64,000 bases of DNA, from the NCBI RefSeq assembly GCF_003315615.1, contig NZ_PDCH01000010.1:1-64000 (forward strand), written 5' to 3'. Of this stretch, positions 49,395-58,690 are shown one piece after another (positions within the stretch are counted from its first letter, which is position 1; each line of letters begins with the position of its first letter). The notes beneath the pieces were generated by a model, which was given only the letters and a program-made list of their open reading frames with translations, searched no databases and had not been told where the DNA came from. The stretch comes from Bifidobacterium xylocopae. GTDB taxonomy: Bacteria > Actinomycetota > Actinomycetes > Actinomycetales > Bifidobacteriaceae. The position numbers and the translations under genes are program-made.

Positions 49395-49546
49395 GTGTAC
49401 GCTTCCTTGCCTGGCGACCTTTACGGTCGCCGTCTTGGCCGCCGGCCTGTTCGCGACGGGCGGTTTTCCCAACTGTTACAGTATGGCAGAAAGGCACCGG
49501 GTGCGTCCACTGCGGCATGGAAGCCGTGGCTGCGTTCCGGGCCGGT

Positions 49547-50368
49547 TCAGCTTCCGAGTTCGGCCGTGAACTCCGCCTCGTCGTTTCCGCCGATCGTCAG
49601 CCGTTCGACCAGGGCGATCAGGGCCAGCAGAACGGCGGTCAGGGCTATGATCGCCAGGGTGGCGGAGAAGATGAGCGGTGTCTGGAAGGAGTTGAAGGCC
49701 GACTGGAGCCAGATGCCCAGGCCATCGCGCGCGCCCAGGTATTCCGCGGTGGCGGCGGTGGCGAACACATAGGCGGCCGAGACCCGTAGGCCCGAGAAGA
49801 CCTGACCGGCGGCCACACGCAGTTTCACGTGCCACAAGGTCCAGGCCCGGCCGGCGCCGCAGGTGAGCGCCACATCCTGATAGAAGCCGGGAACCGACTT
49901 GAGCCCCCGGTAGGTTTGGACGGCGACGGGAAAGAGGCCGAACACAGCGACCACCACCACCTTGCCGACCGGCTCGAAGCCGAACCAGATGATGAACAGG
50001 GGGGCGATGGTGATCAATGGCACCATCTGTGCGGCGGCGACCAAGGGGTAGAGGGCGTCGTGGGCCGGCTTCCAACAGTAGAGCGCAAGGCCGGTCAGCA
50101 GGCCGATCACAGCGGCCAGCAGGAATCCCGCGAAACCCTCCAGGGCCGTGATCCGTGCGGCCGTCAGCAGATCTGCCCAATTGCGTGCGGTGGACTGTAT
50201 GACCAGCCAGGGGGAGGGTAGGGCGTGCTCGGAGATTCCGCCCAGGTCAACCCCGAACTGCCAGATGAGGACCAGGGCTGCGAAGGTCAGCAGCGGTGGG
50301 AGAATTCGCTTCCAGAGCGGGCGCTTCCGGCCCCTGCCCTCGCGTGTCCAGGATGCGGGGGCGCTCAT
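49547..50368 (-). CDS. thiX: ABC importer permease, ThiX-like
   Basis: A 273-residue permease of the nitrate/sulfonate/taurine/thiamine-precursor type (BPD_transp_1) with six spans. It contains the loop EAA-like sequence ATCGAGR-type segment near DVALTCGAGRAWTLWHVK. The ATG overlaps the stop of the binding-protein gene (ATGA), so the two are coupled. No ATPase gene is adjacent. Assignment to thiamine-precursor uptake rests on the binding protein. Confidence 0.82.
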   Translation of the reverse strand: MSAPASWTREGRGRKRPLWKRILPPLLTFAALVLIWQFGVDLGGISEHALPSPWLVIQSTARNWADLLTAARITALEGFAGFLLAAVIGLLTGLALYCWKPAHDALYPLVAAAQMVPLITIAPLFIIWFGFEPVGKVVVVAVFGLFPVAVQTYRGLKSVPGFYQDVALTCGAGRAWTLWHVKLRVAAGQVFSGLRVSAAYVFATAATAEYLGARDGLGIWLQSAFNSFQTPLIFSATLAIIALTAVLLALIALVERLTIGGNDEAEFTAELGS

Positions 50369-51477
50369 CTGACGAACTCGTCGGTCCACAGGTCCTTGGC
50401 CTGCGGCGCGCGATCCGGTTTGGCGCCCTTCGCGTCCTGGTAGGAGCCGGCGGCCTGTTGGAAGTCCAGATAGGTCTGGGCATCGCCCATGTCCACCTTG
50501 CCGGTGAGCTTCGTGCCGCCGGGTTGCTTGGTCCAATACCCTTCCTTGACGATGCGTTCCATGGAGGTGTGCGCCTGGGCGGGGTCGATGTGGGCCGTGG
50601 GGGTCTGCCTGACCAGGATGTCGGCGGCCTGGTCGGGGTGGGCCAAGGCCCAGTCGTAGCCGCGTTTGCTGGCCTGCACGAACTTGCGCAGGGCGGTCCG
50701 GTGGTCCTGGCCCCTGAGCCAGCCGTCCTTGACCACGAACCCGGTCTGGTCGGGGTTTCCGGGCACCCCCCAGTCTGACTGGACGAAGCAGTTGAGCTTC
50801 GGGCCCTTGAGGTCGGACTGCACCCCCTCCCAGGTCACATAGAAGCCGGCGAAATCGCCCTTGCCGGAGGACAGGGTGGCGAAGGTGGAGGTGCCGGAGG
50901 TGGCGCGTTTGAAGTCGCCGTTTCCGCCGGCGTTCCTGATCATTTGCCTGACCACTGCGGTCTGTTCGGCGGAGCCGAAGCTGACGAATGTCTTGCCGTC
51001 GAAATCCCTGGGGGTCCTGATGTCCGTGCGGGAGGCAAGCGCGCACCAGCGGGCGATGGGTTCCTGCCCGATGTCGAAGACCTGCCTGAGGTGCGACCCC
51101 TTGGTGTTGAATGCCGCCAGGTTGCTCAGCTTGGAGAAGCCCACATCGGCCACCCCGTTCTCCACAGAGGTCTCGGCGCCGGCCTGGGCCGTGGGCAGGA
51201 TCCTGACCGAAACCCCGGCCTGCTTGTAGTAACCCAGTTCCTGTGCCACGTAGATGCCTACATGGTTGGTGTTCGGCGTCCAGTCCAGCATGAAGGAGAT
51301 GCTGTCGCCGGTTTTGTCGCCACCGGCATGGCCCGAACCGCAACCCGCCAGTCCGATCCCCAGGGCCACCGCCAAGGCGGAGATGGCAGCCAACGTCCGC
51401 CTGGGGAGCCTTGCCGCGGCCTTCCCGTATGTCGTGCCGCTGGCCGCCCGGGCCCGTGCGTTTTTCAGTGTCCTCAT
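50365..51477 (-). CDS. thiY: ABC importer substrate-binding lipoprotein, ThiY-like
   Basis: A 370-residue NMT1/THI5-like binding protein. The lipobox LAGC follows a basic head and hydrophobic signal (residues ~25-48). The mature N-terminus DSISFMLDWTPNTNHVGIYV is the ThiY signature of pyrimidine-precursor binding proteins. It should deliver the hydroxymethylpyrimidine-type thiamine precursor to the permease encoded next. The start at 51477 follows GGTGATGAG. No matching TPP riboswitch consensus is seen upstream. Confidence 0.82.
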   Translation of the reverse strand: MRTLKNARARAASGTTYGKAAARLPRRTLAAISALAVALGIGLAGCGSGHAGGDKTGDSISFMLDWTPNTNHVGIYVAQELGYYKQAGVSVRILPTAQAGAETSVENGVADVGFSKLSNLAAFNTKGSHLRQVFDIGQEPIARWCALASRTDIRTPRDFDGKTFVSFGSAEQTAVVRQMIRNAGGNGDFKRATSGTSTFATLSSGKGDFAGFYVTWEGVQSDLKGPKLNCFVQSDWGVPGNPDQTGFVVKDGWLRGQDHRTALRKFVQASKRGYDWALAHPDQAADILVRQTPTAHIDPAQAHTSMERIVKEGYWTKQPGGTKLTGKVDMGDAQTYLDFQQAAGSYQDAKGAKPDRAPQAKDLWTDEFVR

Positions 51478-51895
51478 CTGCTCATCACCTTGCCTTCCGC
51501 GCTTGCTGCGCGTGCTTGCGATGCCGGGCCGCTGGCCGGGAAGGTGAGGAGCCCGCGCGAAACCCGGATCGCCGGCGGGGGCCATGCACCTGCCCACCGC
51601 CTCAACTGGATCCTTATGACGCGGCTGCTGCCACCAACCGCGCGAAGCTGATGACCAGTATAAAAGGCCGGTGGTAAGAGGGGCGCGGTAGGACCGGGGC
51701 GACCAGCCCCGGCATCAGGCTCCGGAGACCGAATTAGGGGAGGGGTCTCGACATAGGGTACGGCGTGTCGGAGCGCTCGCGTGTCGCACAAGGTGGGTCT
51801 CGGCGGCTCGGCCGCCGGCTTGCGCCGTCTTCGCACGGTTTCGCCGGAGGCCTCCGGATGCATCAGTGTGTGCTAGTTCACAGTTTTTGGGTATG
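51478..51895. other. Divergent intergenic region with several hairpins
   Basis: A 418-bp stretch between thiY (minus) and the nrdD promoter (plus). It has inverted repeats CCGGGGC/GCCCCGG (51694-51712), GAGACC/GGTCTC (51725-51750 region) and a perfect 14-bp palindrome CCGGAGGCCTCCGG (51844-51857). On the minus strand a CCTGAT motif lies near the first two, but the CTGAGA element of a TPP riboswitch is absent. No gene is supported. It may hold the thiXY leader. Confidence 0.4.
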
Positions 51896-51942
51896 CAACT
51901 ATATGTAGTGATGGAATTGCGGAAAACCCCTAGATATTGTGT
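51896..51942 (+). promoter_or_regulatory. Pair of NrdR boxes upstream of nrdDG
   Basis: Box 1 CAACTATATGTAGTGA (51896-51911) and box 2 CCCCTAGATATTGTGT (51927-51942) each match about 12 of 16 positions of the NrdR consensus ACACTATATATAGTGT. Their starts are 31 bp apart, the three-helical-turn spacing characteristic of NrdR sites. NrdR is the ATP/dATP-sensing repressor of ribonucleotide reductase genes. Confidence 0.75.
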
Positions 51943-52037
51943 TTATTCGTGTTAGGCTAGGGGTGTTGAAGGAAACGACGCGGGTGTGGTTACGCTCGCT
52001 GGCGCGGGGGCCAGGCCCCCGCTTGGAGGAGCTGGAT

Positions 52038-54452
52038 ATGGATACGCAGGTGATGGCGGGTCGGACGCAGGACGATAAGGTCCTAGGGGAGTCCGACGGT
52101 GTCGACGGCATCCTCGTCGAGAAGCGGGACGGCCGAATCGTCGATTTCGATCCTGTGAACATCATGAATGCGGTCGAAGCGGCTTTCAAGGACGTGGACT
52201 CCGAAATCGACCCCAAGCTCAAGCGGGAGATCCGGGACATGGCCCTCGCGGTCCAGTCCGAGATTCATGACCGCTACACCAACCCGGTCAAGATCGAGGA
52301 CATCCAGACCCTGGTGGAGCATGCCCTCGTCAACGCCCACTATTACGAGATCGCCCGCGCCTACACCTCCTATCGGCTCAATCGGGACATCGCCCGCGCC
52401 AAGGCAACGGATGTGACGGAGGCCGTGCACCGTCTGACCTCCAAGGATGAGTCCCTGGTGCGGGAGAACGCCAACAAGGACGCCAATGTCTACGCCACCC
52501 AGCGCGACCTGCTGGCCGGTGCGGTCTCCAAGGCCTCGGCCCTGAAGATGCTTCCCAAGGATGTGGCCAACGCCCACCTGAAGGGCGACATCCACTTCCA
52601 TGATGCCGACTACTCGCCATTCACCGCCGAGACCAACTGCTCCCTGCCCGATTTCGGCGACATGCTGGCAAATGGCTTCGAGCTGGGCAACGCGATGATG
52701 GATTCGCCCAAGTCCATCGGCACGGCGGCCACCCAGATCACGCAGATCATCAAGGACATCGCCGGTTCCCAGTATGGAGGCCAGACCGTCAACCGCGCCG
52801 ATGAGATGCTGGAGCGGTACGCCAGGCTCGACTACGAGAAGAACTACAAGATGGCCGAAGCGGTCCTGCCCGACGAGGAGCCCATCGAACTGGCCAAAGA
52901 GGTGGTACAGGGGCTCAAGGCCCGCGAAGGCGACTGGATCCACCTGGATGACCGTCCCGCCCTGGGTGAGGACGCCCCCTTCGACCTGGATGCGCCGGCC
53001 ATTGTGCGCGCCCGTCAGGTCTATGCCAAGATCCTGACCCGCAAGGCCATCTATGACGCCATGCAGACCATGGAATACCAGATAAACTCCAACCGCGTAT
53101 CCAACGGTCAGACACCGTTCGTCACGGTCGGCTTCGGGCTGGGCACCTCCTGGTTCGCCCGCGAGATCCAGCGCGCCATCCTCCTGATTCGCATCCGCGG
53201 GCTGGGCAAGGACCGCCACACCGCCATCTTCCCCAAGCTGGTCTTCACGATCAAGCACGGATTGAACGCCGACGATGGCGATCCCAACTACGACATGAAG
53301 CAGTTGGCGCTCGAGTGCTCCACCAAGCGTATGTACCCGGACGTTGTCTTCTACGAGAACCTGGTCAAGATCACCGGTTCCTTCAAGGCTCCCATGGGCT
53401 GCCGTTCCTTCCTCCAGGGATGGGTCAACCCAGAGACCGGGGAGGACGAGGAGGACGGTCGCATGAACCTGGGCGTCGTCACCGTCAACATCCCGCGTAT
53501 CGCCTTGGAGTCGCGCGGCGACAAGGACCGGTTCTGGAAGATCTTCGACCAGCGGATGGAAGTGGCCCATCACGCCCTCCAGTTCCGTATCATGCGCTGC
53601 AAGCAGGCCACGCCGATCAATGCTCCCACCCTGTACCAGTACGGTGCCTTCGGCCGCCTGAAGCCCACGGATTCGGTCGACACCCTCTTCCGTAACTCCC
53701 GGGCGACCATCTCCCTGGGGTACATCGGCCTGTACGAGGCCACCTCGGTCTTCTATGGCAAGGACTGGATGCAGGACCATTCATGGGACCCCGAAGGCAA
53801 GGAATTCGCCCTCTCGATCGTGCGCCGCATGAACCAGCTGTGCCAGCAGTGGGAGAAGGCCGAGCGCTACCATTACTCGGTCTATTCCACCCCGGCCGAG
53901 TCCCTGACCGACCGCTTCTGCCGTTTGGACCAGGAGAAGTTCGGCAAGGTCGATGGCGTGACCGACCATGACTTCTACACCAACTCCTTCCACTACCCGG
54001 TCTGGCTGCGGCCCACCCCCATGGAGAAGCTTTCCTACGAGCGCGACTTCCCCTACCTGGCTTCTGGCGGGTTCATCAACTACTGCGAGTTCCCCTCCCT
54101 GCAGGCCAATCCAAAGGCTTTGGAGGCGGTGTGGGACTACGCCTACGACATCGGCATCGGCTACCTGGGCACCAACACGCCCATCGACCACTGCTTCGTC
54201 TGCGGCTACGAAGGCGATTTCGAGCCCACGGAGGAGGGCTTCAAGTGCCCTGAATGCGGCAATGACGATCCCGAGAAGTGCAACGTGACCAAGCGGACCT
54301 GCGGCTATCTGGGCAATCCGGTCCAGCGGCCCATGGTCCATGGCCGCCACGAGGAGATTGCCCATCGTGTCAAGCACATGGAGGGGCAGACCGGCCACGT
54401 GGTGTTGAAAGACGGCTCGACCAAGGAGTGGTTCGACGACGTCGAGGAGTGA
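52038..54452 (+). CDS. nrdD: Anaerobic ribonucleoside-triphosphate reductase
   Basis: Class III reductase making dNTPs from NTPs without oxygen. The 804-residue product has an N-terminal ATP-cone (~20-115), the glycyl-radical domain with catalytic Cys residues, a C-terminal zinc site CFVCG / CPECG (~725-755) and the radical glycine in RTCGYLGNP (~770). ATG at 52038 follows GGAGGAG; in-frame codons back to 51939 precede it without a site. It is 161 bp upstream of nrdG and preceded by NrdR boxes. Confidence 0.96.
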   Translation: MDTQVMAGRTQDDKVLGESDGVDGILVEKRDGRIVDFDPVNIMNAVEAAFKDVDSEIDPKLKREIRDMALAVQSEIHDRYTNPVKIEDIQTLVEHALVNAHYYEIARAYTSYRLNRDIARAKATDVTEAVHRLTSKDESLVRENANKDANVYATQRDLLAGAVSKASALKMLPKDVANAHLKGDIHFHDADYSPFTAETNCSLPDFGDMLANGFELGNAMMDSPKSIGTAATQITQIIKDIAGSQYGGQTVNRADEMLERYARLDYEKNYKMAEAVLPDEEPIELAKEVVQGLKAREGDWIHLDDRPALGEDAPFDLDAPAIVRARQVYAKILTRKAIYDAMQTMEYQINSNRVSNGQTPFVTVGFGLGTSWFAREIQRAILLIRIRGLGKDRHTAIFPKLVFTIKHGLNADDGDPNYDMKQLALECSTKRMYPDVVFYENLVKITGSFKAPMGCRSFLQGWVNPETGEDEEDGRMNLGVVTVNIPRIALESRGDKDRFWKIFDQRMEVAHHALQFRIMRCKQATPINAPTLYQYGAFGRLKPTDSVDTLFRNSRATISLGYIGLYEATSVFYGKDWMQDHSWDPEGKEFALSIVRRMNQLCQQWEKAERYHYSVYSTPAESLTDRFCRLDQEKFGKVDGVTDHDFYTNSFHYPVWLRPTPMEKLSYERDFPYLASGGFINYCEFPSLQANPKALEAVWDYAYDIGIGYLGTNTPIDHCFVCGYEGDFEPTEEGFKCPECGNDDPEKCNVTKRTCGYLGNPVQRPMVHGRHEEIAHRVKHMEGQTGHVVLKDGSTKEWFDDVEE

Positions 54453-54613
54453 GCGCCACCGTAACGGGCCCCGGCGGTGACCGCCGGTCTGGGCTCGAAG
54501 GATGATTCAGGAAACAGGGATCGCGGGTGCGGCCGGGGACGGCGGCCCGCGATCACCATGTGCAGCCCAACCCGGGCCGGGATGCGGCGGGTGAGGGGCG
54601 GGGAGAAGGTTGT

Positions 54614-55342
54614 ATGTCACAGGGGTTCATCTCGACGAATGGTGCGGCGACGGGCGGGCATCGGGATTTCGCGCCCGAGGAGACCGGCCGTGGGCCGGGC
54701 GTGCCAAGTCCGTTGACCAACAACCCCAAGGCAGGCCAATGGGACGGGCGCAAGCTGAGCCGGGGCATCGTCGCCGATTACAAGCGACTGGTGATGACCG
54801 ACGGCGAAGGCATACGCTGCTCCATCTATGTCTCCGGCTGCCCTTTCCGCTGCGAGAACTGTTACAACGCCTCCATCTGGGACTTCCAGGCCGGCCACCC
54901 CTACACGCAGGAATTGGAGGACAGGATCGTCAAGGACCTCTCCCTGTCCTACGTGCAGGGCATCACATTCCTGGGTGGGGAGCCCCTGCTCAATACCCCG
55001 ACCCTTATCAGGCTGGCCAAGAGGGTGCGCCAGGAGTTTGGGCACAGCAAGGACATCTGGTGCTGGACCGGTTACACATGGGAGGAATTGATGCGCCCGG
55101 GGGAGACGCCGGACAAGGCCGAACTCCTGTCGTACGTGGACATACTGGTGGACGGCCGATATATCGAGACGGAGAAGAACTCCCTCCTGCAATTCCGTGG
55201 ATCCGCCAACCAGCGCATCATCGACGTGCAGCGCTCGCTGGAGACCGGCGAGATCGTGGTGTGGCCTAAACTGCATGACCAGACCCGCTTTATCCCCGAG
55301 CATTACAGCAAGGAGCGCGAGCAGGAGCAGGCCAGGGGCTGA
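54614..55342 (+). CDS. nrdG: Anaerobic ribonucleotide reductase activase (radical SAM)
   Basis: Generates the glycyl radical on NrdD. The 242-residue radical SAM protein has CPFRCENCYN (the CxxxCxxC [4Fe-4S] site, ~76-83) and the SAM-binding FLGGEPLLN (~120). A polar N-terminal extension of ~45 residues precedes the core, longer than in E. coli (154 residues). ATG at 54614 is chosen because GGAGAAGG lies upstream. Confidence 0.95.
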   Translation: MSQGFISTNGAATGGHRDFAPEETGRGPGVPSPLTNNPKAGQWDGRKLSRGIVADYKRLVMTDGEGIRCSIYVSGCPFRCENCYNASIWDFQAGHPYTQELEDRIVKDLSLSYVQGITFLGGEPLLNTPTLIRLAKRVRQEFGHSKDIWCWTGYTWEELMRPGETPDKAELLSYVDILVDGRYIETEKNSLLQFRGSANQRIIDVQRSLETGEIVVWPKLHDQTRFIPEHYSKEREQEQARG

Positions 55343-55393
55343 GTCGCAGTCCGGGTTTGTCCGCAGCGGCCAACGTCGGGTTGCCGGGGCACA

Positions 55394-56932
55394 ATGGAGG
55401 CTATGAGTCAAGAGCACGACAAGAACGCGAAACCCGAGCTCCCCAAGGACCTGCGCGTCAGGTTCTGCCCTTCGCCGACCGGCACCCCACACGTGGGCAT
55501 GGTCCGCACGGCGCTGTTCAACTGGGCCCAGGCCCGCCACAGCCATGGGACGATGGTCTTCCGCATCGAGGACACCGACGCCGCCCGCGATTCGGAGGAG
55601 AGCTACCGGCAGATCCTGGATGCCCTGCGCTGGTTGGGCCTGGATTGGGATGAGGGTGTGGAGGTGGGTGGTCCGGATGCACCCTACCGCCAGTCGGAGC
55701 GCGGCGACATATACAAAGATGTCGCCGCCAAGCTGCTCCAGGCCGGCTACGCTTATGAGTCATACTCCACGGCTGAGGAGATAGAGGCCCGGAACCTGGC
55801 CGCCGGCCGCCCCAAGGCCTTCGGCTACGATGGCTACGACCGTGGTCTGACGCAGGAGCAGAAGGATGCCTTCAAGGCCGAAGGCCGCAAGCCCGCCCTG
55901 CGTATCAGGATGCCGGACGAGGACCTGGCTTTCGATGACCTGATCCGCGGCCGCATTGAATTCAAGGCCGGTTCGGTGCCCGACTATGTCATAGTGCGCC
56001 CGAACGGTGATCCGCTCTATACGCTGACCAATCCGGTGGATGATGCGCTGATGAGGATCAACGTGGTCCTGCGGGGGGAGGACCTGCTAAGCTCCACCCC
56101 CCGCCAGCTCGTGCTCTACCGCTACCTGACCGAGTTGGGCGTGGCCAAGGGGACCCCCCTTTTCGGCCACATGCCGTATGTCATGGGGCAAGGCAAGAAG
56201 AAGCTGTCCAAGCGCGACCCCGAATCCAACCTCTTCCTCCACCGCGAGCATGGCTTCATCCGCGAGGGCCTGCTCAATTATCTGGCCCTGCTGGGCTGGT
56301 CAATCGGACCGGACCGCGATGTCTTCTCCATGGACGAGATGGTGGATCGCTTCGACATCCGCGACGTCAAAGCGAATCCGGCCCACTTCGACATCGACAA
56401 GGCCACGGCCATCAACGCCGAGCACATCCGCATGCTGGAGCCCCAGGACTTCCTGAATCGTTCCCTGCCATACCTCAAGCGCGATGGCGTGGTCTCCGCG
56501 GCCTCCTGGGAGGGGTTGACCGAGCGCGAGCGGCGGATCCTGACCGCAGCGGCACCGCTGGTCCAGCCCCGGGTCAGGCTCCTGGGCGAGGTTTCCGGCA
56601 TGGTCGGGGCTTTGCTGAGCGAGGATGGTTACATCGAACCGGCGCCCGATGCCCGTAAGCAGCTCAAGGATTCGGCCGGGGCGGTCCTGGATATGGCGGT
56701 CCGGGCCCTTTCGCCCCTGGCTGAGGGGGAGTGGTCCACGGACCACCTCCACTCGGTGCTGACCCAGGCGCTGGTGGACGACGGCGGATACAAGCCCCGC
56801 CTGGCCTTCGGCCCGGTGCGGGTGGCCATTTCAGGCCGCCGGGTCTCGCCGCCCCTGTTCGAATCGCTCGAAATCATCGGTAAGGAGACGACACTCCGAC
56901 GGCTGAATAACTTGCGTGAGCATCTCGGGTAA
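55394..56932 (+). CDS. gltX: Glutamyl-tRNA synthetase
   Basis: A 512-residue class I synthetase charging tRNA-Glu. The HIGH-like motif is [10 protein letters not shown] (~27), and the KMSKS-like motif is KKLSKRDP (~265). The anticodon-binding helical domain is at ~330-510. A tRNA-Glu gene follows within 70 bp. ATG at 55394 and ATG at 55403 are both possible; neither has ideal spacing from GGAGG at 55396. Confidence 0.97.
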   Translation: MEAMSQEHDKNAKPELPKDLRVRFCPSPTGTPHVGMVRTALFNWAQARHSHGTMVFRIEDTDAARDSEESYRQILDALRWLGLDWDEGVEVGGPDAPYRQSERGDIYKDVAAKLLQAGYAYESYSTAEEIEARNLAAGRPKAFGYDGYDRGLTQEQKDAFKAEGRKPALRIRMPDEDLAFDDLIRGRIEFKAGSVPDYVIVRPNGDPLYTLTNPVDDALMRINVVLRGEDLLSSTPRQLVLYRYLTELGVAKGTPLFGHMPYVMGQGKKKLSKRDPESNLFLHREHGFIREGLLNYLALLGWSIGPDRDVFSMDEMVDRFDIRDVKANPAHFDIDKATAINAEHIRMLEPQDFLNRSLPYLKRDGVVSAASWEGLTERERRILTAAAPLVQPRVRLLGEVSGMVGALLSEDGYIEPAPDARKQLKDSAGAVLDMAVRALSPLAEGEWSTDHLHSVLTQALVDDGGYKPRLAFGPVRVAISGRRVSPPLFESLEIIGKETTLRRLNNLREHLG

Positions 56933-56996
56933 CATATACTTCTATTCGTTGTGTTCGTGACCCATTGAACCGGGTCATGGCGCGGCGGATAGGTAA

Positions 56997-57069
56997 GCCC
57001 CCGTCGTCTAGCGGTCTAGGACTACGCCCTCTCACGGCGCCAACACCGGTCCAAATCCGGTCGGGGGTA
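56997..57069 (+). tRNA. tRNA-Glu (anticodon CTC)
   Basis: A 73-nt cloverleaf with acceptor GCCCCCG/CGGGGGT (terminal G-T pair), anticodon loop CCTCTCACG giving CTC, and T loop GGTCCAAATCC. CCA is not encoded. It lies 64 bp after gltX. Confidence 0.94.
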
Positions 57070-57114
57070 CGACGGTCTGTGCGTAGCCGTACCAAGCGGT
57101 TACCACAAGCCCTT

Positions 57115-57186
57115 TGGGGTATGGTGTAATTGGCAACACAGGTGATTCTGGTTCATCCATTCTTGGTTCGAGTCCAGGTACCCCAG
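57115..57186 (+). tRNA. tRNA-Gln (anticodon CTG)
   Basis: A 72-nt cloverleaf with acceptor TGGGGTA/TACCCCA, anticodon loop ATTCTGGTT giving CTG, and T loop GGTTCGAGTCC; discriminator G. It is 45 bp after tRNA-Glu and probably cotranscribed with it. Confidence 0.95.
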
Positions 57187-57197
57187 CGGTGGAGATA

Positions 57198-57237
57198 GAA
57201 GCCGCGAGTCTGATATATCGGGCTCGCGGCTTCGTCG
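57198..57237 (+). terminator. Terminator after tRNA-Gln
   Basis: An 11-bp perfect stem GAAGCCGCGAG (57198-57208) / CTCGCGGCTTC (57223-57233), followed by GTCGT. It closes the tRNA transcript. Confidence 0.8.
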
Positions 57238-57262
57238 TATTCGCCCGCCGGCCCCTCCCTAA

Positions 57263-57278
57263 TGTGGCATATGCCACA
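57263..57278. promoter_or_regulatory. 16-bp perfect palindrome upstream of ndh
   Basis: TGTGGCATATGCCACA is perfectly self-complementary and lies 38 bp upstream of the candidate ndh -35 box, a good place for an activator or redox regulator (for example Rex-like or CRP-like) to act. The regulator is unknown. Confidence 0.5.
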
Positions 57279-57315
57279 AAACAGCGGCTTTACGGGGTTT
57301 TCGGCGGGTATGGCA

Positions 57316-57345
57316 TTGTTCAAAACCTTCACTTCCTTATATACT
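57316..57345 (+). promoter_or_regulatory. Candidate promoter for ndh
   Basis: TTGTTC (57316-57321) and TATACT (57340-57345) are 18 bases apart, 102 bp upstream of the ndh start. The -10 box is close to consensus; the -35 box is weaker. Confidence 0.55.
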
Positions 57346-57446
57346 GAGTGTGTATTCACAGTGGCCGTGCCGCTTCTGTACAGGCTCGGCCTTACGGGAG
57401 TGCGCCGGATTGCTGCGACAGCGAAGCGTGAGCAAAGGTGGAAGCA

Positions 57447-58622
57447 ATGACGACTATCGCCATATTAGGCGGCGGGTATGCAGGTCTGCGTGCCGCCAGG
57501 AAACTCGCCCATGCCAAGGTCGGCGCACGTATCATCCTGATCAATAGGAACCCCTACCACTACCAGTCCACCCAGCTCCATCAGCTGGCGGCGGGCACGA
57601 AAGAACCGGCGGATGTCTGCTTTTCGATTCGGGAGGCGGCTCCGGCGGGTGTCGACGTGGTGGTAGACGAGGTCGAGCGCGTGGACAGGAACGCCCGGCG
57701 GGTGCTGCTGAAGTCCCATCAGCCGATCGACTACGACTATCTCCTGAATGCCTTGGGCTTCGAGTCGGAGACCTTCGGCATCGAAGGTGCCGAGGAGAAC
57801 AGTCTGCCCCTGGTGGATGTGGACACGGCCATGGCCGCCCGCAGGCATTTGGAGGAGACCCTGGCCCGGTACCGTGCAAGCGGTGACGAGCTGGACTTGC
57901 ATATCGTGGTCTGCGGTGCCGGGTTCACCAGCATCGAATACCTGGGTGAGCTGGTCCACCGCCTGCCCCGGTTGGCCAAGGAACACGGTTTCCCGATGGA
58001 GAAGGTGCGGATCGACTGCATCGAGGCCGCGGATAAGATCCTGCCCATGTTCGAACCCGGGCTTGCCGCCTGGGCGACGGACTATCTGAGCAAGCGGGGG
58101 GTCCATTTCCATACGTCCACACCGATCACGGCCATTCGACCGGGTCAGGTGGTCAGCAATGGCACGGCGTTCCCTGCAAACACCATCATCTGGACCACAG
58201 GGGTCAAGGGCAGCTCCGTCATTCCCGCATCCGGCTATGATTCGAAGCGCAACCGGGTCGTCGTTCAGGACGACCTGAGCGTGGAGGGCGACCACCGGGA
58301 ATTCCTGATCGGTGATGTCAGTGCGGTACCGGACCCCTCCAGCGGCCGTCTCTATCCGACCACCGCCCAGATTTCGGTCGCCCAGGCCGACTGCGCGGCT
58401 GCGAACGTCGCGGCCCTCCTGGCCGGGCGTCCGACCCGCAAGTTCTCCTTCAAGAGCGTCGGCACCGTATGCTCCCTGGGCCCGTATGCGGGCGTCGCCC
58501 AGATCGATTACCTGGGCCACTGGAAGCTCAAGGGTCTGATCGTCGGCGCGGTGAAGAAGGTCGTGAACGACCGCTCGGTGCTCGAGCTGGCCGGTCTCAG
58601 AACCGTGCTGGGGAACAACTGA
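57447..58622 (+). CDS. ndh: Type II NADH dehydrogenase
   Basis: A 391-residue single-subunit flavoprotein that passes electrons from NADH to quinone without pumping protons. The FAD-binding ILGGGYAGLRAARKL (~8) and second dinucleotide fold VVCGAGFTSIEYLGELV (~156) are present, with IGDVSAVPD near 288 and the C-terminal amphipathic segment typical of NDH-2. The start at 57447 follows AGGTGG; GTG at 57438 overlaps it. It is directly upstream of the cyd genes and likely their electron donor. Confidence 0.9.
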   Translation: MTTIAILGGGYAGLRAARKLAHAKVGARIILINRNPYHYQSTQLHQLAAGTKEPADVCFSIREAAPAGVDVVVDEVERVDRNARRVLLKSHQPIDYDYLLNALGFESETFGIEGAEENSLPLVDVDTAMAARRHLEETLARYRASGDELDLHIVVCGAGFTSIEYLGELVHRLPRLAKEHGFPMEKVRIDCIEAADKILPMFEPGLAAWATDYLSKRGVHFHTSTPITAIRPGQVVSNGTAFPANTIIWTTGVKGSSVIPASGYDSKRNRVVVQDDLSVEGDHREFLIGDVSAVPDPSSGRLYPTTAQISVAQADCAAANVAALLAGRPTRKFSFKSVGTVCSLGPYAGVAQIDYLGHWKLKGLIVGAVKKVVNDRSVLELAGLRTVLGNN

Positions 58623-58690
58623 GCACCGGCGGTCCGCCGCCGTGGAAGAACGTATCTTGAAGTAAGCAGTAAGAGAGAGGAAGGAAGGAA

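Noticed and set aside
49547-51343. 598-codon minus-strand frame joining thiX and thiY
   Set aside because: It is out of frame through the binding-protein gene; the lipoprotein frame with signal peptide and lipobox is the real one.
51690-51760. TPP riboswitch for thiXY on the minus strand
   Set aside because: A CCTGAT motif and hairpins are present, but the CTGAGA element and the remaining conserved core are missing.
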